DNA of 64,000 nt from Rhizobium sp. AC27/96 (GTDB lineage: Bacteria; Pseudomonadota; Alphaproteobacteria; Rhizobiales; Rhizobiaceae). This document shows, piece by piece, positions 9,193 to 16,906 of this stretch. A program made the position numbers and the translations under genes. The notes under the pieces are model-generated. The model saw only the letters and a program-made list of their open reading frames with translations, did not search any database and was not told the DNA's origin. Within the stretch, counting starts at the first letter, position 1. Every line of letters starts with the position of its first letter. The stretch lies in NCBI RefSeq assembly GCF_001692325.1, contig NZ_LXKN01000073.1, positions 185,683 through 249,682 on the forward strand. Direction: 5' to 3'.

Positions 9193-10017
9193 ATGAGCGA
9201 CAATGCGATGAAGCTGGTGGTGGTTGGCGCGGCGGGCCGCATGGGACAGGCTCTGATCCGCCTCATTCATGCGACCGATGGCCTGACGCTGCACGCCGCC
9301 GTCGCCCGTCCCGGCTCCGCCTTCATCGGCAAGGACGCCGGCGAGATCGCCGGGCTGGGGCCGATCGGCGTCCCCGTGACCGACGATCCGCTTTCCGCCT
9401 TCCTGCATGCCGAAGGCGTCATCGATTTCACGACGCCGGCAACCAGCGTGACCTTTGCCGGGCTTGCCGCTCAGGCCCGCATCGTCCACATCATCGGCAC
9501 GACGGGCTGCTCGGCCGAAGACGAAGCGAAGTTTCAGGCCGCCGCACGCCATGCCCGCATCGTCAAATCGGGCAATATGGGCCTCGGCATCAACCTTTTG
9601 AGCGTGCTGATCGAGCAGGCGGCACGCGCCCTTCCCTCGGCAGACTGGGATATCGAAGTGCTGGAGATGCATCACCGGCACAAGGTCGATGCGCCCTCAG
9701 GCACCGCACTTCTGCTCGGCCAGGCCGCAGCCAAGGGCCGCGGTATCGATCTCGACGACCATTCCGTGCGCGTGCGCGATGGCCACACCGGCCCGCGGCC
9801 CGCTGGCACCATCGGCTTTGCGACCTTGCGCGGCGGGAGCGTGGTCGGCGATCACTCCGTCATCTTCGCCGGTGAAGGCGAGCGCCTGACGCTGTCGCAC
9901 AGTGCCGGCGACCGTTCACTGTTTGCGCGCGGCGCGCTGCAAGCCGCTCTCTGGGCGCGCGACAAGAAACCCGGCTTTTATTCCATGCTCGATGTCCTCG
10001 GGCTTTCCACACGTTGA
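9193..10017 (+). CDS. dapB: 4-hydroxy-tetrahydrodipicolinate reductase
   Basis: DapB makes tetrahydrodipicolinate for lysine and mDAP synthesis using NAD(P)H. It is 274 residues. The N-terminal Rossmann motif is VVVGAAGRMGQALI at about 10-23; IDFTTPATS and IIGTTGCS line the cofactor site. The catalytic motif EMHHRHKVDAPSGTA carries the conserved His pair and Lys. The gene is closed by a strong terminator at 10026, so gpmA is a separate unit. Confidence 0.95.
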   Translation: MSDNAMKLVVVGAAGRMGQALIRLIHATDGLTLHAAVARPGSAFIGKDAGEIAGLGPIGVPVTDDPLSAFLHAEGVIDFTTPATSVTFAGLAAQARIVHIIGTTGCSAEDEAKFQAAARHARIVKSGNMGLGINLLSVLIEQAARALPSADWDIEVLEMHHRHKVDAPSGTALLLGQAAAKGRGIDLDDHSVRVRDGHTGPRPAGTIGFATLRGGSVVGDHSVIFAGEGERLTLSHSAGDRSLFARGALQAALWARDKKPGFYSMLDVLGLSTR

Positions 10018-10025
10018 CCTGACCC

Positions 10026-10070
10026 CTGGAGCGGATCGGCACGGAACTGCCGATCCGCTCCAGCCTTTTA
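10026..10070 (+). terminator. Rho-independent terminator after dapB
   Basis: A perfect 16-bp stem, CTGGAGCGGATCGGCA (10026-10041) and its complement (10048-10063), encloses a 6-nt loop and is followed by CCTTTTATT. It lies 8 nt past the dapB stop. Confidence 0.85.
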
Positions 10071-10080
10071 TTGTCTCGCA

Positions 10081-10120
10081 ATTCCGGACGGAAAACCGCT
10101 ACAGACTTTTCCTGGAATTG
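10081..10120 (+). repeat. Short dispersed repeat, copy 1 (second copy 53699-53738)
   Basis: Forty nucleotides starting ATTCCGGACGGAAAACCGCT recur at 53699-53738 with three mismatches by eye. Here the copy directly precedes the gpmA ribosome binding site, so it is part of the gpmA leader. It resembles the 3' half of a larger imperfect palindrome seen at the second site. It is probably a dispersed intergenic repeat of the genome. Confidence 0.7.
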
Positions 10121-10140
10121 TTTCATTAAGGAGAAATTTT

Positions 10141-10776
10141 ATGAGCGGTACTCTCGTCCTCGTTCGCCATGGCCAGAGCGACTGGAATTTGAAGAATCTC
10201 TTTACCGGCTGGAAGGACCCCGATCTGACCGCGCTCGGCATCGAGGAAGCCAAGACGGGCGGCAAGGCGCTGGCCGATTACGGCATCAAGTACGACGTCG
10301 CCTTCACCTCGGATCTCACCCGCGCCCAGCACACGCTGAAGATCATCCTCGATGAAATCGGCCAGGCCGGTCTCGAGACCATCAAGGACCAGGCGCTAAA
10401 CGAACGCGATTACGGCGATCTCTCCGGCCTCAATAAGGACGATGCCCGCGCCAAGTGGGGCGAAGAGCAGGTTCACATCTGGCGCCGGTCCTACGACGTG
10501 CCCCCGCCCGGCGGCGAAAGCCTGCGCGACACCGGCGCCCGTGTGTGGCCCTATTACCTGACGGAAATCCTGCCGCGCGTGCTCGCCGGCCAGAACGTGC
10601 TGGTTGCTGCCCACGGCAATTCGCTGCGTTCGCTCGTCATGGTTCTCGATCGCCTGAGCAAGGCACAGATCCTGGAGCTCAACCTCGCGACCGGCGTACC
10701 GATGGTCTACAAGCTCAAGGCCGACTCCACCGTCGCCTCGAAGGAAGTCCTCGGCGACATGTCGGGCGCTCATTGA
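10141..10776 (+). CDS. gpmA: 2,3-bisphosphoglycerate-dependent phosphoglycerate mutase
   Basis: This glycolytic enzyme interconverts 3- and 2-phosphoglycerate through a phosphohistidine. It is 211 residues, the short form common in alphaproteobacteria. The phosphoacceptor motif LVRHGQSDWN is at residues 7-16; LNERDYGDLSGLNKDDAR and the second catalytic His in VLVAAHGNSLRSLV are present. The start ATG follows AAGGAG. It is preceded by the dapB terminator and followed by a hairpin at 10793. Confidence 0.95.
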   Translation: MSGTLVLVRHGQSDWNLKNLFTGWKDPDLTALGIEEAKTGGKALADYGIKYDVAFTSDLTRAQHTLKIILDEIGQAGLETIKDQALNERDYGDLSGLNKDDARAKWGEEQVHIWRRSYDVPPPGGESLRDTGARVWPYYLTEILPRVLAGQNVLVAAHGNSLRSLVMVLDRLSKAQILELNLATGVPMVYKLKADSTVASKEVLGDMSGAH

Positions 10777-10792
10777 GTGACTGAAAGAAGCG

Positions 10793-10825
10793 CCACCCCT
10801 CACACGCTGAATGGTTGAGGGGTGG
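10793..10825 (+). terminator. Hairpin after gpmA
   Basis: CCACCCCTCA (10793-10802) pairs perfectly with TGAGGGGTGG (10816-10825) across a 13-nt loop. It sits 16 nt after the gpmA stop and before the toxin-antitoxin operator. The following AAAA rather than T tract makes intrinsic termination uncertain. Confidence 0.5.
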
Positions 10826-10838
10826 AAAATGCAGCGAA

Positions 10839-10871
10839 ATGTGTTACACAGCACTGCATATGTAACACATA
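10839..10871. promoter_or_regulatory. Palindromic operator of the toxin-antitoxin pair
   Basis: ATGTGTTACA (10839-10848) and TGTAACACAT (10861-10870) are perfect 10-bp inverted repeats around a 12-nt spacer. Each half is itself nearly symmetric (TGTGTTACACA; TATGT-AAC-ACATA), as if two antitoxin dimers bind side by side. It ends 9 nt before the antitoxin ATG. Autoregulation is inferred from the usual behaviour of such modules. Confidence 0.65.
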
Positions 10872-10879
10872 GGCTTGAT

Positions 10880-11170
10880 ATGACGGACGCTACATTTACG
10901 TTTCGGGTTGAAGAAGACTTGAAGTCCGCCTTCAGCGAGGCTGCAAAAGCACATGATCAAACCGGGGCGCAATTGCTTCGAGGCTTCATGCGCGACTATG
11001 TGAAACGGCAGCAAGATGCAGCTGACTATGACGCATGGTTTCGCCAGCAGGTTCAGGCTGGTCTCGTTTCCGCCAATGCAGGCAATCTCATCCCCGCCGA
11101 TGACGTCGAAGCCGAATTCGCTGCCTTGCGAGAAGAAACACGCCGCAAGCTCGGCGGCAAATCTTCGTGA
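10880..11170 (+). CDS. Antitoxin of a RelB/ParD-like type II toxin-antitoxin system
   Basis: This protein of 96 residues starts MTDATFTFRVEEDLKSAFSEAAKAHDQTGAQLLRGFMRDYV. That is a short strand followed by two helices, the ribbon-helix-helix pattern of RelB/CopG antitoxins; a toxin-binding charged helix (EAEFAALREETRRKL) closes it. The frame opens upstream at 10811 through the operator, so ATG 10880 is preferred. Its stop overlaps the GTG of the toxin gene by 4 nt, giving translational coupling. Confidence 0.78.
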   Translation: MTDATFTFRVEEDLKSAFSEAAKAHDQTGAQLLRGFMRDYVKRQQDAADYDAWFRQQVQAGLVSANAGNLIPADDVEAEFAALREETRRKLGGKSS

Positions 11171-11463
11171 AACTTGCCTGGACGCCCGAAGCAAGAGCCG
11201 ACCGACGCGCAATCTATACCTTCATCGAGGCAGAAAATGCCGTAGCGGCACTTGCGCTCGACGAACTCTTCGCAAAACGGTCAACGCAGCTTATTACACA
11301 TCCGATGACGGGACGACCCGGCCGCGTATCCGGGACCCGAGAACTCGTCGTGCATAGAAACTATCTGCTGATTTACGATCTTGCGGATGAGACAGTGCGA
11401 ATAATCCGCATTCTTCATGCCGCACAGCAATGGCCGCCGAACGACTTTGAGCCTGCTTCCTAG
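11167..11463 (+). CDS. RelE/ParE-family toxin
   Basis: This is a 98-residue protein of the RelE/ParE fold. It opens KLAWTPEARADRRAIYTFIEAENAVAAL, and the typical RPGRV..TRELVVHRNYLLIYD strand pair and IRILHAAQQWP C-terminus are present. ParE members poison gyrase and RelE members cut mRNA; the sequence fits the ParE side (HAAQQWP ending) better, but the target is not certain. The start is GTG, overlapping the antitoxin stop (GTGA). The module stands alone between gpmA and phnF. Confidence 0.82.
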   Translation: MKLAWTPEARADRRAIYTFIEAENAVAALALDELFAKRSTQLITHPMTGRPGRVSGTRELVVHRNYLLIYDLADETVRIIRILHAAQQWPPNDFEPAS

Positions 11464-11471
11464 TTCCGACC

Positions 11472-12206
11472 TCAATTCTCGATCGTGAACCGCACCCTGT
11501 CGGCGGCGAAGCGGGAGATCGAATATTGTACGGGTACATTGTCGAGATCGGTGTTCAGCGCCTGGGTGATCAGCACGATGGCCCCTGGCGATAGCTGGAG
11601 ATCGGCGAGATCGTTCTCGTCGGCATGCGTTGCCGTAATTTCAGTCACCATTCGCACATAGTCCGGTACGCCGAACTCGCGAAACGCCTTGGTGATCGAT
11701 CCCATCGCGCGATAGGTCTCGGCGATCCCGCCGAAACGGTCGGCCGGAAACCAGCTGGTGGCGCGCGATACCGGACGATGATCGGCCTGGCCGAGCGTTT
11801 CCAGACGCACGAGCGGCGCGCCGGTCTTGATCCTGAGGTGCCGGGCCAATTCCGCGCTTGCCGCCTCCTCGCCGGTGCCGAGCAGAACGCTGCGTGTCTC
11901 GCGCACCTGGTCGCCAATGCCCTGCGAAAATCGCGTCCGCTTCGAAATCGGGAAGCTCAAGCGTTCCTTGCGCTCGATCAGCGTCCCCCGCCCCTGCACG
12001 GCCCTCACGATACCCTCCTGCGCAAGTGCCGCGAGCGCGCTTCGGATGGTGTGCCGGTTGACGCCGAACTGCAGCGCCAGCGTCGTTTCCGGCGGCACCA
12101 TGCCGCTTTCATCAAAGTCGCCGTGGTTGATCGAGGTGCGAATCCGGTCGGCGATCTGCCGCCAGAGCGCCACGCCTGTTTGCCGCTGTATCTTCTGCCC
12201 TGCCAT
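11472..12206 (-). CDS. phnF: Phosphonate metabolism GntR-family regulator PhnF
   Basis: This is a transcriptional repressor of the GntR/HutC subfamily, 244 residues from ATG 12206. The winged helix is at about 10-75 (ALWRQIADRIRTSI, then FGVNRHTIRSALAALAQEGIVRAVQGRGTLI). A UTRA effector domain follows, with ETLGQADHRPVSRATSWFPADRF and the C-terminal YSISRFAADRVRFTIE. It is divergent from phnG, with an 18-bp palindrome in the shared intergenic region as the likely operator. An in-frame start at 12245 would run into that region and is less likely. Confidence 0.9.
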   Translation of the reverse strand: MAGQKIQRQTGVALWRQIADRIRTSINHGDFDESGMVPPETTLALQFGVNRHTIRSALAALAQEGIVRAVQGRGTLIERKERLSFPISKRTRFSQGIGDQVRETRSVLLGTGEEAASAELARHLRIKTGAPLVRLETLGQADHRPVSRATSWFPADRFGGIAETYRAMGSITKAFREFGVPDYVRMVTEITATHADENDLADLQLSPGAIVLITQALNTDLDNVPVQYSISRFAADRVRFTIEN

Positions 12207-12220
12207 TTCGCCCACTCGCC

Positions 12221-12291
12221 CTGTCACACGCTTGTCACGACTCACTAATAGATATAATCCTATCTTGTATGGTTGTCTATATCAATAGACA
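12221..12291 (+). promoter_or_regulatory. phnG promoter with Pho-box-like repeat and PhnF-type operator
   Basis: CTGTCACACGCTTGTCAC (12221-12238) shows two 7-nt repeats with 4-nt spacing, like the PhoB consensus CTGTCAT-N4-CTGTCAT. TATAAT follows at 12253-12258 as a -10 element. Just downstream of the inferred transcription start lies TGTCTATATCAATAGACA (12274-12291), a perfect 7-bp inverted repeat with 4-nt spacer and HutC-type half sites. phnG begins 17 nt later after AAGGAAG. PhoB activation and PhnF repression are inferred. Confidence 0.68.
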
Positions 12292-12307
12292 TTTAAAGGA
12301 AGATGCG

Positions 12308-12784
12308 ATGAATTCAGCACAGAGGCAGGAAGCGGCCGCACAGGAGCGCCGGGAGCGCAAGCGCGTTGCCGATCTCTTGGCGCAGGCCCAGCGCGACGAG
12401 CTTGACGCGGCCTGGGAAGCATTGCCGAGCAAGCCGGCGGTGCAGCCGGTGCGCGGCCCGGAAACCGGGCTTGTCATGGTGCGCGGCCGCATCGGCGGCG
12501 GCGGCTCTCCCTTCAACCTGGGCGAGGTCACGGTGACGCGCGCCACCATCCGGCTGGCATCCGGCACGATCGGCCACGCGCACGCGCTCGGCACGGATCG
12601 CGAGAAGGCACGGCTTTCGGCCATCTTCGATGCCCTCTGGCAGCAATCGGCCACCAAGGAATTCGTCGAGAAGGCGATCCTGCGGCCGGTCACTGAGCGC
12701 ATCGCAGACTATGATCGCAAGCGCGCCGAAGAAACAGCTGCCACCCGCGTCGATTTCTTCACCATGGTTCGCGGAGAAGACTGA
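12308..12784 (+). CDS. phnG: C-P lyase core subunit PhnG
   Basis: This is a subunit of the PhnGHIJ C-P lyase core, needed with PhnI for attaching the phosphonate to ATP-ribose. It is 158 residues. Recognisable blocks are AQRDELDAAWEALPSKPAVQPVRGPETGLVMVRGRIGGGG and PFNLGEVTVTRATIRL, then GHAHALGTDREKARLSAIFDALWQ. ATG 12308 has AAGGAAG 4-10 nt upstream. It opens the phnGHIJKL operon; its stop overlaps the phnH start. Confidence 0.95.
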   Translation: MNSAQRQEAAAQERRERKRVADLLAQAQRDELDAAWEALPSKPAVQPVRGPETGLVMVRGRIGGGGSPFNLGEVTVTRATIRLASGTIGHAHALGTDREKARLSAIFDALWQQSATKEFVEKAILRPVTERIADYDRKRAEETAATRVDFFTMVRGED

Positions 12785-13410
12785 TGAGCATCACCACCCC
12801 CTCCACCTTCAGCAATGATGCTTTGATCGGCGGCTTTACAGATCCGGTGTTCGACGCTCAAAGCGTCTTCAAGATGATGATGGACGCGATGGCGCGCCCG
12901 GGCATCCTGCAGACCGTGACAGCCGACATTGCTCCGCCTGCGCCGCTCGGCATCGCTGCCGGCGCGATCGGGCTCACCCTTTGCGACCATGATACGCCGG
13001 TCTGGCTTTCCACCAGCCTCGGACGATCGAGCCTGCCGGAATGGCTAAGCTTCCATACTGGCGCCCCCATCATCCAGGAACGGCTGGAAGCGCATTTTGC
13101 CTTCATCGAGGCAGGCATGGCGCTTTCCTCCTTCAACCAGTTCGGCATCGGCACCCAGGAATATCCCGACCGTTCGACGACGCTCGTGCTGGAAATCCAA
13201 AGCCTCGAAGGCGGCAAGGAACTGGCGCTTTCCGGTCCCGGCATCAACGGCCTCAGCATGATCGCCCCGATCGGACTGCCCGATGCATTCCTGCGCATCT
13301 GGAACGACAATCGCGCGCTCTTCCCGCGCGGCGTCGATCTCGTTCTGACGGCCGGCCGGCAATTTCTTTGCCTGCCGCGTACCACCAAGATCACCGCGAC
13401 GGAGTTGTGA
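12784..13410 (+). CDS. phnH: C-P lyase core subunit PhnH
   Basis: This is a structural subunit of the C-P lyase core, 208 residues as usual. Family segments are GGFTDPVFDAQSVFKMMMDAMARPG near residue 15, LCDHDTPVWLS, and SFHTGAP near 85-90. The start ATG overlaps the phnG stop by one base (TGATG), indicating tight coupling. phnI follows after 3 nt. Confidence 0.95.
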   Translation: MSITTPSTFSNDALIGGFTDPVFDAQSVFKMMMDAMARPGILQTVTADIAPPAPLGIAAGAIGLTLCDHDTPVWLSTSLGRSSLPEWLSFHTGAPIIQERLEAHFAFIEAGMALSSFNQFGIGTQEYPDRSTTLVLEIQSLEGGKELALSGPGINGLSMIAPIGLPDAFLRIWNDNRALFPRGVDLVLTAGRQFLCLPRTTKITATEL

Positions 13411-13413
13411 CAT

Positions 13414-14523
13414 ATGTATGTTGCCGTTAAGGGTGGCGAAGCCGCCATCGCCAATGCTCACCGGCTGCTGGCCGACCGTCGCCGCGGCGACCGCTCGCTG
13501 CCGGCTGTCGGCATCGACCAGATCGTCGCGCAGCTTGCCCTGGCGGTCGATCGCGTCATGGCCGAAGCCTCGCTTTTTGACCGCGCGCTGGCGGCACTTG
13601 CCGTTCGCCAGGCGCGCGGCGACATGATCGAAGCGATCTTTCTGCTCAGAGCCTACCGCACGACGCTGCCGCGCTTCGGCTATTCCCAGCCGCTTGATAC
13701 GGCCGCGATGAAAATCGAGCGCCGCATCTCCGCCACCTACAAGGACCTGCCGGGCGGCCAGCTTCTCGGCCCGACTTTCGACTATACGCACCGCCTACTC
13801 GATCCCAGCCTACTCACGGACGAGCAGGTGGACGAGCCGATGCAGCGGCCGGCCGAACAGGGCCGCGTCATGCGCGTCTCGGAAATCCTCAGCCAGGAAG
13901 GCCTGATCGAGGGCGACGGCAATATGCCCCTCGACCACGAGATCGGCGACCTGACGCGCGAGCCGATGGAATTCCCGATGACCCGCGACCTTCGCCTGCA
14001 GGCGCTTGCCCGCGGCGACGAAGGATTCCTGCTGGCGCTCGGCTATTCGACCCAGCGCGGCTATGGCCGCAACCATCCGTTCACCGGCGAAATCCGCATC
14101 GGCGAAGTCGAAGTGGAATTCGACGTGCCGGAACTCGGTTTTGCCGTCTCGCTCGGCCGCATCCAGGTGACCGAGTGCCAGATGGTCAACCAGTTCGCCG
14201 GCTCGGCCAAGGCACCGCCGCAATTTACCCGCGGCTACGGGCTGGTCTTCGGCCAGAGCGAGCGCAAGGCCATGGCCATGTCGCTGGTCGACCGGGCACT
14301 GCGCGCCGAAGAACTCGGCGAGGACATTACGGCGCCGGCACAGGACGAGGAATTCGTCATCTCGCATTCCGACAACGTGCAGGCGACCGGCTTCGTCGAG
14401 CATCTGAAGCTGCCGCATTATGTCGACTTCCAGGCCGAACTCGACCTGGTGCGGCGCATGCGCCGCGATTTCGAGGCCGCTCGCGAAAGCGGCATGGATC
14501 CCATGACGGAGGCAGCCGAATGA
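13414..14523 (+). CDS. phnI: C-P lyase core subunit PhnI
   Basis: PhnI is the nucleosidase-like subunit that, with PhnG, H and L, replaces adenine of ATP by the phosphonate. It is 369 residues. The N-terminus is MYVAVKGGEAAIANAH; the family signature GYSTQRGYGRNHPFTGE is near residue 210 and FVISHSDNVQATGFVEHLKLPHYVDF near 310-335. The stop overlaps the phnJ ATG by 4 nt. Confidence 0.96.
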   Translation: MYVAVKGGEAAIANAHRLLADRRRGDRSLPAVGIDQIVAQLALAVDRVMAEASLFDRALAALAVRQARGDMIEAIFLLRAYRTTLPRFGYSQPLDTAAMKIERRISATYKDLPGGQLLGPTFDYTHRLLDPSLLTDEQVDEPMQRPAEQGRVMRVSEILSQEGLIEGDGNMPLDHEIGDLTREPMEFPMTRDLRLQALARGDEGFLLALGYSTQRGYGRNHPFTGEIRIGEVEVEFDVPELGFAVSLGRIQVTECQMVNQFAGSAKAPPQFTRGYGLVFGQSERKAMAMSLVDRALRAEELGEDITAPAQDEEFVISHSDNVQATGFVEHLKLPHYVDFQAELDLVRRMRRDFEAARESGMDPMTEAAE

Positions 14524-15416
14524 CCGAACTGGCCACCTACAATTTCGCCTATCTCGACGAACAGACCAAGCGGATGATCCGCCGCGCCATCCTGAAGGCG
14601 ATCGCCATTCCCGGCTATCAGGTTCCCTTCGCCTCGCGCGAAATGCCGATGCCTTACGGTTGGGGCACCGGCGGCGTGCAGCTGACGGCGGCCATTATCG
14701 GGCCGCACGACGTGCTGAAGGTCATCGACCAGGGTGCTGACGACACGACCAATGCCGTCTCGATCCGCGCCTTCTTCCAGAAGGTTGCCAACGTCGCCGT
14801 CACCACGCGCACCGACGAGGCGACGATCATCCAGACGCGTCACCGCATCCCGGAAGCCAAGCTCGGCCCGAACCAGGTGCTCGTCTATCAGGTGCCGATC
14901 CCCGAACCGCTGCGTTTCCTCGAACCGCGCGAGACCGAGACCCGCAAGATGCACGCGCTCGAGGAATATGGCCTCATGCATGTGAAGCTCTACGAGGACA
15001 TTGCCCGCAACGGCCGCATCGCCACCACCTATGCCTATCCGGTCAAGGTTGCCGGCCGTTACGTGATGGACCCGTCGCCGACGCCGAAGTTCGACAATCC
15101 GAAAATGCATCTGTCGGACGCGCTGCAGCTGTTCGGCGCCGGTCGTGAAAAGCGCATCTATGCCGTGCCGCCATACACCGAAGTGGTGAGCCTCGATTTC
15201 GACGATCATCCGTTCGAGGTGCAGCGTTTCGACAAGCCCTGCGCCCTTTGCGGCGCCGAGCAGGTCTATCTCGACGAGGTGATCCTCGACGACAAGGGCG
15301 GACGCATGTTCGTCTGCTCCGACACCGATTTCTGCGAAGACCGTCGCGCCCATGGCCATGTCGGGTCGATGCTTGCAGCCGATGGATTGCCTGGTAGCAA
15401 GGAGGCTGCCGAATGA
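14520..15416 (+). CDS. phnJ: C-P lyase radical SAM subunit PhnJ
   Basis: PhnJ is the radical SAM enzyme that breaks the carbon-phosphorus bond of ribosyl 1-phosphonate 5-phosphate to give the 1,2-cyclic phosphate. It is 298 residues. The unusual cluster motif C-x2-C-x21-C-x5-C is intact near the C-terminus (CALC, then VCSDTDFC), matching E. coli PhnJ spacing; the glycyl-radical region is expected near the N-terminal half. ATG 14520 overlaps the phnI stop. The frame is open further upstream inside phnI but that part is not PhnJ-like. Confidence 0.97.
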   Translation: MTELATYNFAYLDEQTKRMIRRAILKAIAIPGYQVPFASREMPMPYGWGTGGVQLTAAIIGPHDVLKVIDQGADDTTNAVSIRAFFQKVANVAVTTRTDEATIIQTRHRIPEAKLGPNQVLVYQVPIPEPLRFLEPRETETRKMHALEEYGLMHVKLYEDIARNGRIATTYAYPVKVAGRYVMDPSPTPKFDNPKMHLSDALQLFGAGREKRIYAVPPYTEVVSLDFDDHPFEVQRFDKPCALCGAEQVYLDEVILDDKGGRMFVCSDTDFCEDRRAHGHVGSMLAADGLPGSKEAAE

Positions 15417-16189
15417 CCGATACACCGCTTCTGAAAGTCAAGGACATCTCGAAATTCTACGGCAGCCGCATCGGATGCCGTGACGTGTCCTTCGAGCTCT
15501 GGCCGGGCGAAGTCCTCGCCATCGTCGGCGAATCCGGCTCCGGCAAGACGACGCTGCTCAACTGCATCTCGACCCGGCTGCTGCCGACGACCGGCAGCGT
15601 CGAGTATCACATGCGCGACGAAACCTATCGTGACCTGTTCCGCATGAGCGAGGCCGAACGGCGCTTCCTGATGCGCACCGACTGGGGCTTCGTGCATCAG
15701 AACCCGGCCGACGGCCTGCGCATGACGGTGTCTGCCGGCGCCAATGTCGGCGAGCGGCTGATGGCCATCGGCAATCGCCACTACGGCAACATCCGCAACA
15801 CCGCCGTCGACTGGCTGGAGCGGGTGGAAATCGACGCCGACCGCATCGACGATCAGCCGCGCGCCTTCTCCGGCGGCATGCGCCAGCGCCTGCAGATCGC
15901 CCGCAATCTGGTGACCGGCCCGCGCCTGGTGTTCATGGACGAGCCGACCGGCGGCCTTGACGTTTCGGTGCAGGCCCGCCTGCTCGATCTGGTGCGCGGC
16001 CTCGTCAACGATCTCGGCCTGTCAGCCATCATCGTCACGCACGACCTCGCCGTCGCCCGGCTTCTGTCGCACCGCATGATGGTGATGAAGGACGGATATG
16101 TCATCGAGCATGGTCTAACCGACCGCGTGCTCGACGATCCGCGCGAACCCTATACGCAACTGCTCGTCTCTTCGATCCTGCAGGTCTGA
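15413..16189 (+). CDS. phnK: C-P lyase ABC-type ATPase PhnK
   Basis: This ABC-family ATPase docks on the PhnGHIJ core rather than on a membrane permease. It is 258 residues. Walker A is GESGSGKTT near 40-48, the signature FSGGMRQRLQIARNL near 145, Walker B LVFMDEPTGGLD, the switch VTHDLAVARLL. An insertion with YHMRDETYRDLFRMSEAERR between Walker A and the signature is typical of PhnK. The start overlaps the phnJ stop by 4 nt. Confidence 0.94.
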   Translation: MTDTPLLKVKDISKFYGSRIGCRDVSFELWPGEVLAIVGESGSGKTTLLNCISTRLLPTTGSVEYHMRDETYRDLFRMSEAERRFLMRTDWGFVHQNPADGLRMTVSAGANVGERLMAIGNRHYGNIRNTAVDWLERVEIDADRIDDQPRAFSGGMRQRLQIARNLVTGPRLVFMDEPTGGLDVSVQARLLDLVRGLVNDLGLSAIIVTHDLAVARLLSHRMMVMKDGYVIEHGLTDRVLDDPREPYTQLLVSSILQV

Positions 16190-16198
16190 GGAAATATC

Positions 16199-16906
16199 AT
16201 GGCAACCCCACTCGTCGTTTCCGAAGTCTTTAAAAGCTTCACCATGCACCTGCGTGACGGCCTGCGCCTGCCCGTCGTCGCCGATGTCTCGTTCTCGGTC
16301 GCTGCGGGCGAATGTGTCGTGCTCGGCGGCCCGTCCGGCATCGGCAAGAGCTCGCTGCTGAAGATGATCTATGGCAATTACGCCGTAGACAACGGCCAGA
16401 TCCTGGTCACGCACAAGGGCAAGATCGTCGATCTCGCCACCGCAGATCCGCGCACCGTGCTTGAAGTGCGCCGGCAGACCATGGGCTATGTCAGCCAATT
16501 CCTGCGCACCGTGCCGCGCGTCGCCGCCATCGATGTCGTCGCCGAACCGCTGCTGGCTCGCGGCGTGGCGGCAGCCGATGCCCGCGAAAAGGCAGCCGGC
16601 CTGCTTGCGCAGCTGAACCTTCCGCAGGAGCTTTGGCAACTGCCGCCCGCCACCTTCTCCGGCGGCGAGCAGCAGCGCGTCAACATCGCGCGCGGCTTCA
16701 TCACCGACCACGCCATCCTGCTCCTCGACGAACCGACGGCATCGCTCGACGCCCGCAACCGGGCTGTCGTCGTCGACATGATCGAACAGAAGAAGGAAGC
16801 CGGCGTCGCGCTTCTCGGCATCTTCCACGACGAGGAAGTGCGCGAAGCCGTTGGCAGCCGCATTCTCGACGTCTCGCAATTCTCGCCGCGAAAGGCAGCA
16901 GCATGA
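16199..16906 (+). CDS. phnL: C-P lyase ABC-type ATPase PhnL
   Basis: This is the second ABC-family ATPase of the C-P lyase system, needed for forming ribosyl phosphonate triphosphate. It is 235 residues. Motifs are SFTMHLRDGLRLPVVADVSF, Walker A GGPSGIGKSS near residue 43, the signature FSGGEQQRVNIARGF, Walker B ILLLDEPTASLD, and the GIFHDEEVRE switch block typical of PhnL. A spacer of 9 nt separates it from phnK; its stop overlaps the next start (ATGA). Confidence 0.94.
   Translation: MATPLVVSEVFKSFTMHLRDGLRLPVVADVSFSVAAGECVVLGGPSGIGKSSLLKMIYGNYAVDNGQILVTHKGKIVDLATADPRTVLEVRRQTMGYVSQFLRTVPRVAAIDVVAEPLLARGVAAADAREKAAGLLAQLNLPQELWQLPPATFSGGEQQRVNIARGFITDHAILLLDEPTASLDARNRAVVVDMIEQKKEAGVALLGIFHDEEVREAVGSRILDVSQFSPRKAAA

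Noticed and set aside
8317..9681. Open frame antisense to the ABC exporter and dapB
   Set aside because: Spans two real genes on the other strand; no recognisable motif or ribosome binding site.
14175..14519. Upstream extension of phnJ inside phnI
   Set aside because: The phnI frame is intact and conserved there; ATG 14520 overlapping the phnI stop gives standard PhnJ.
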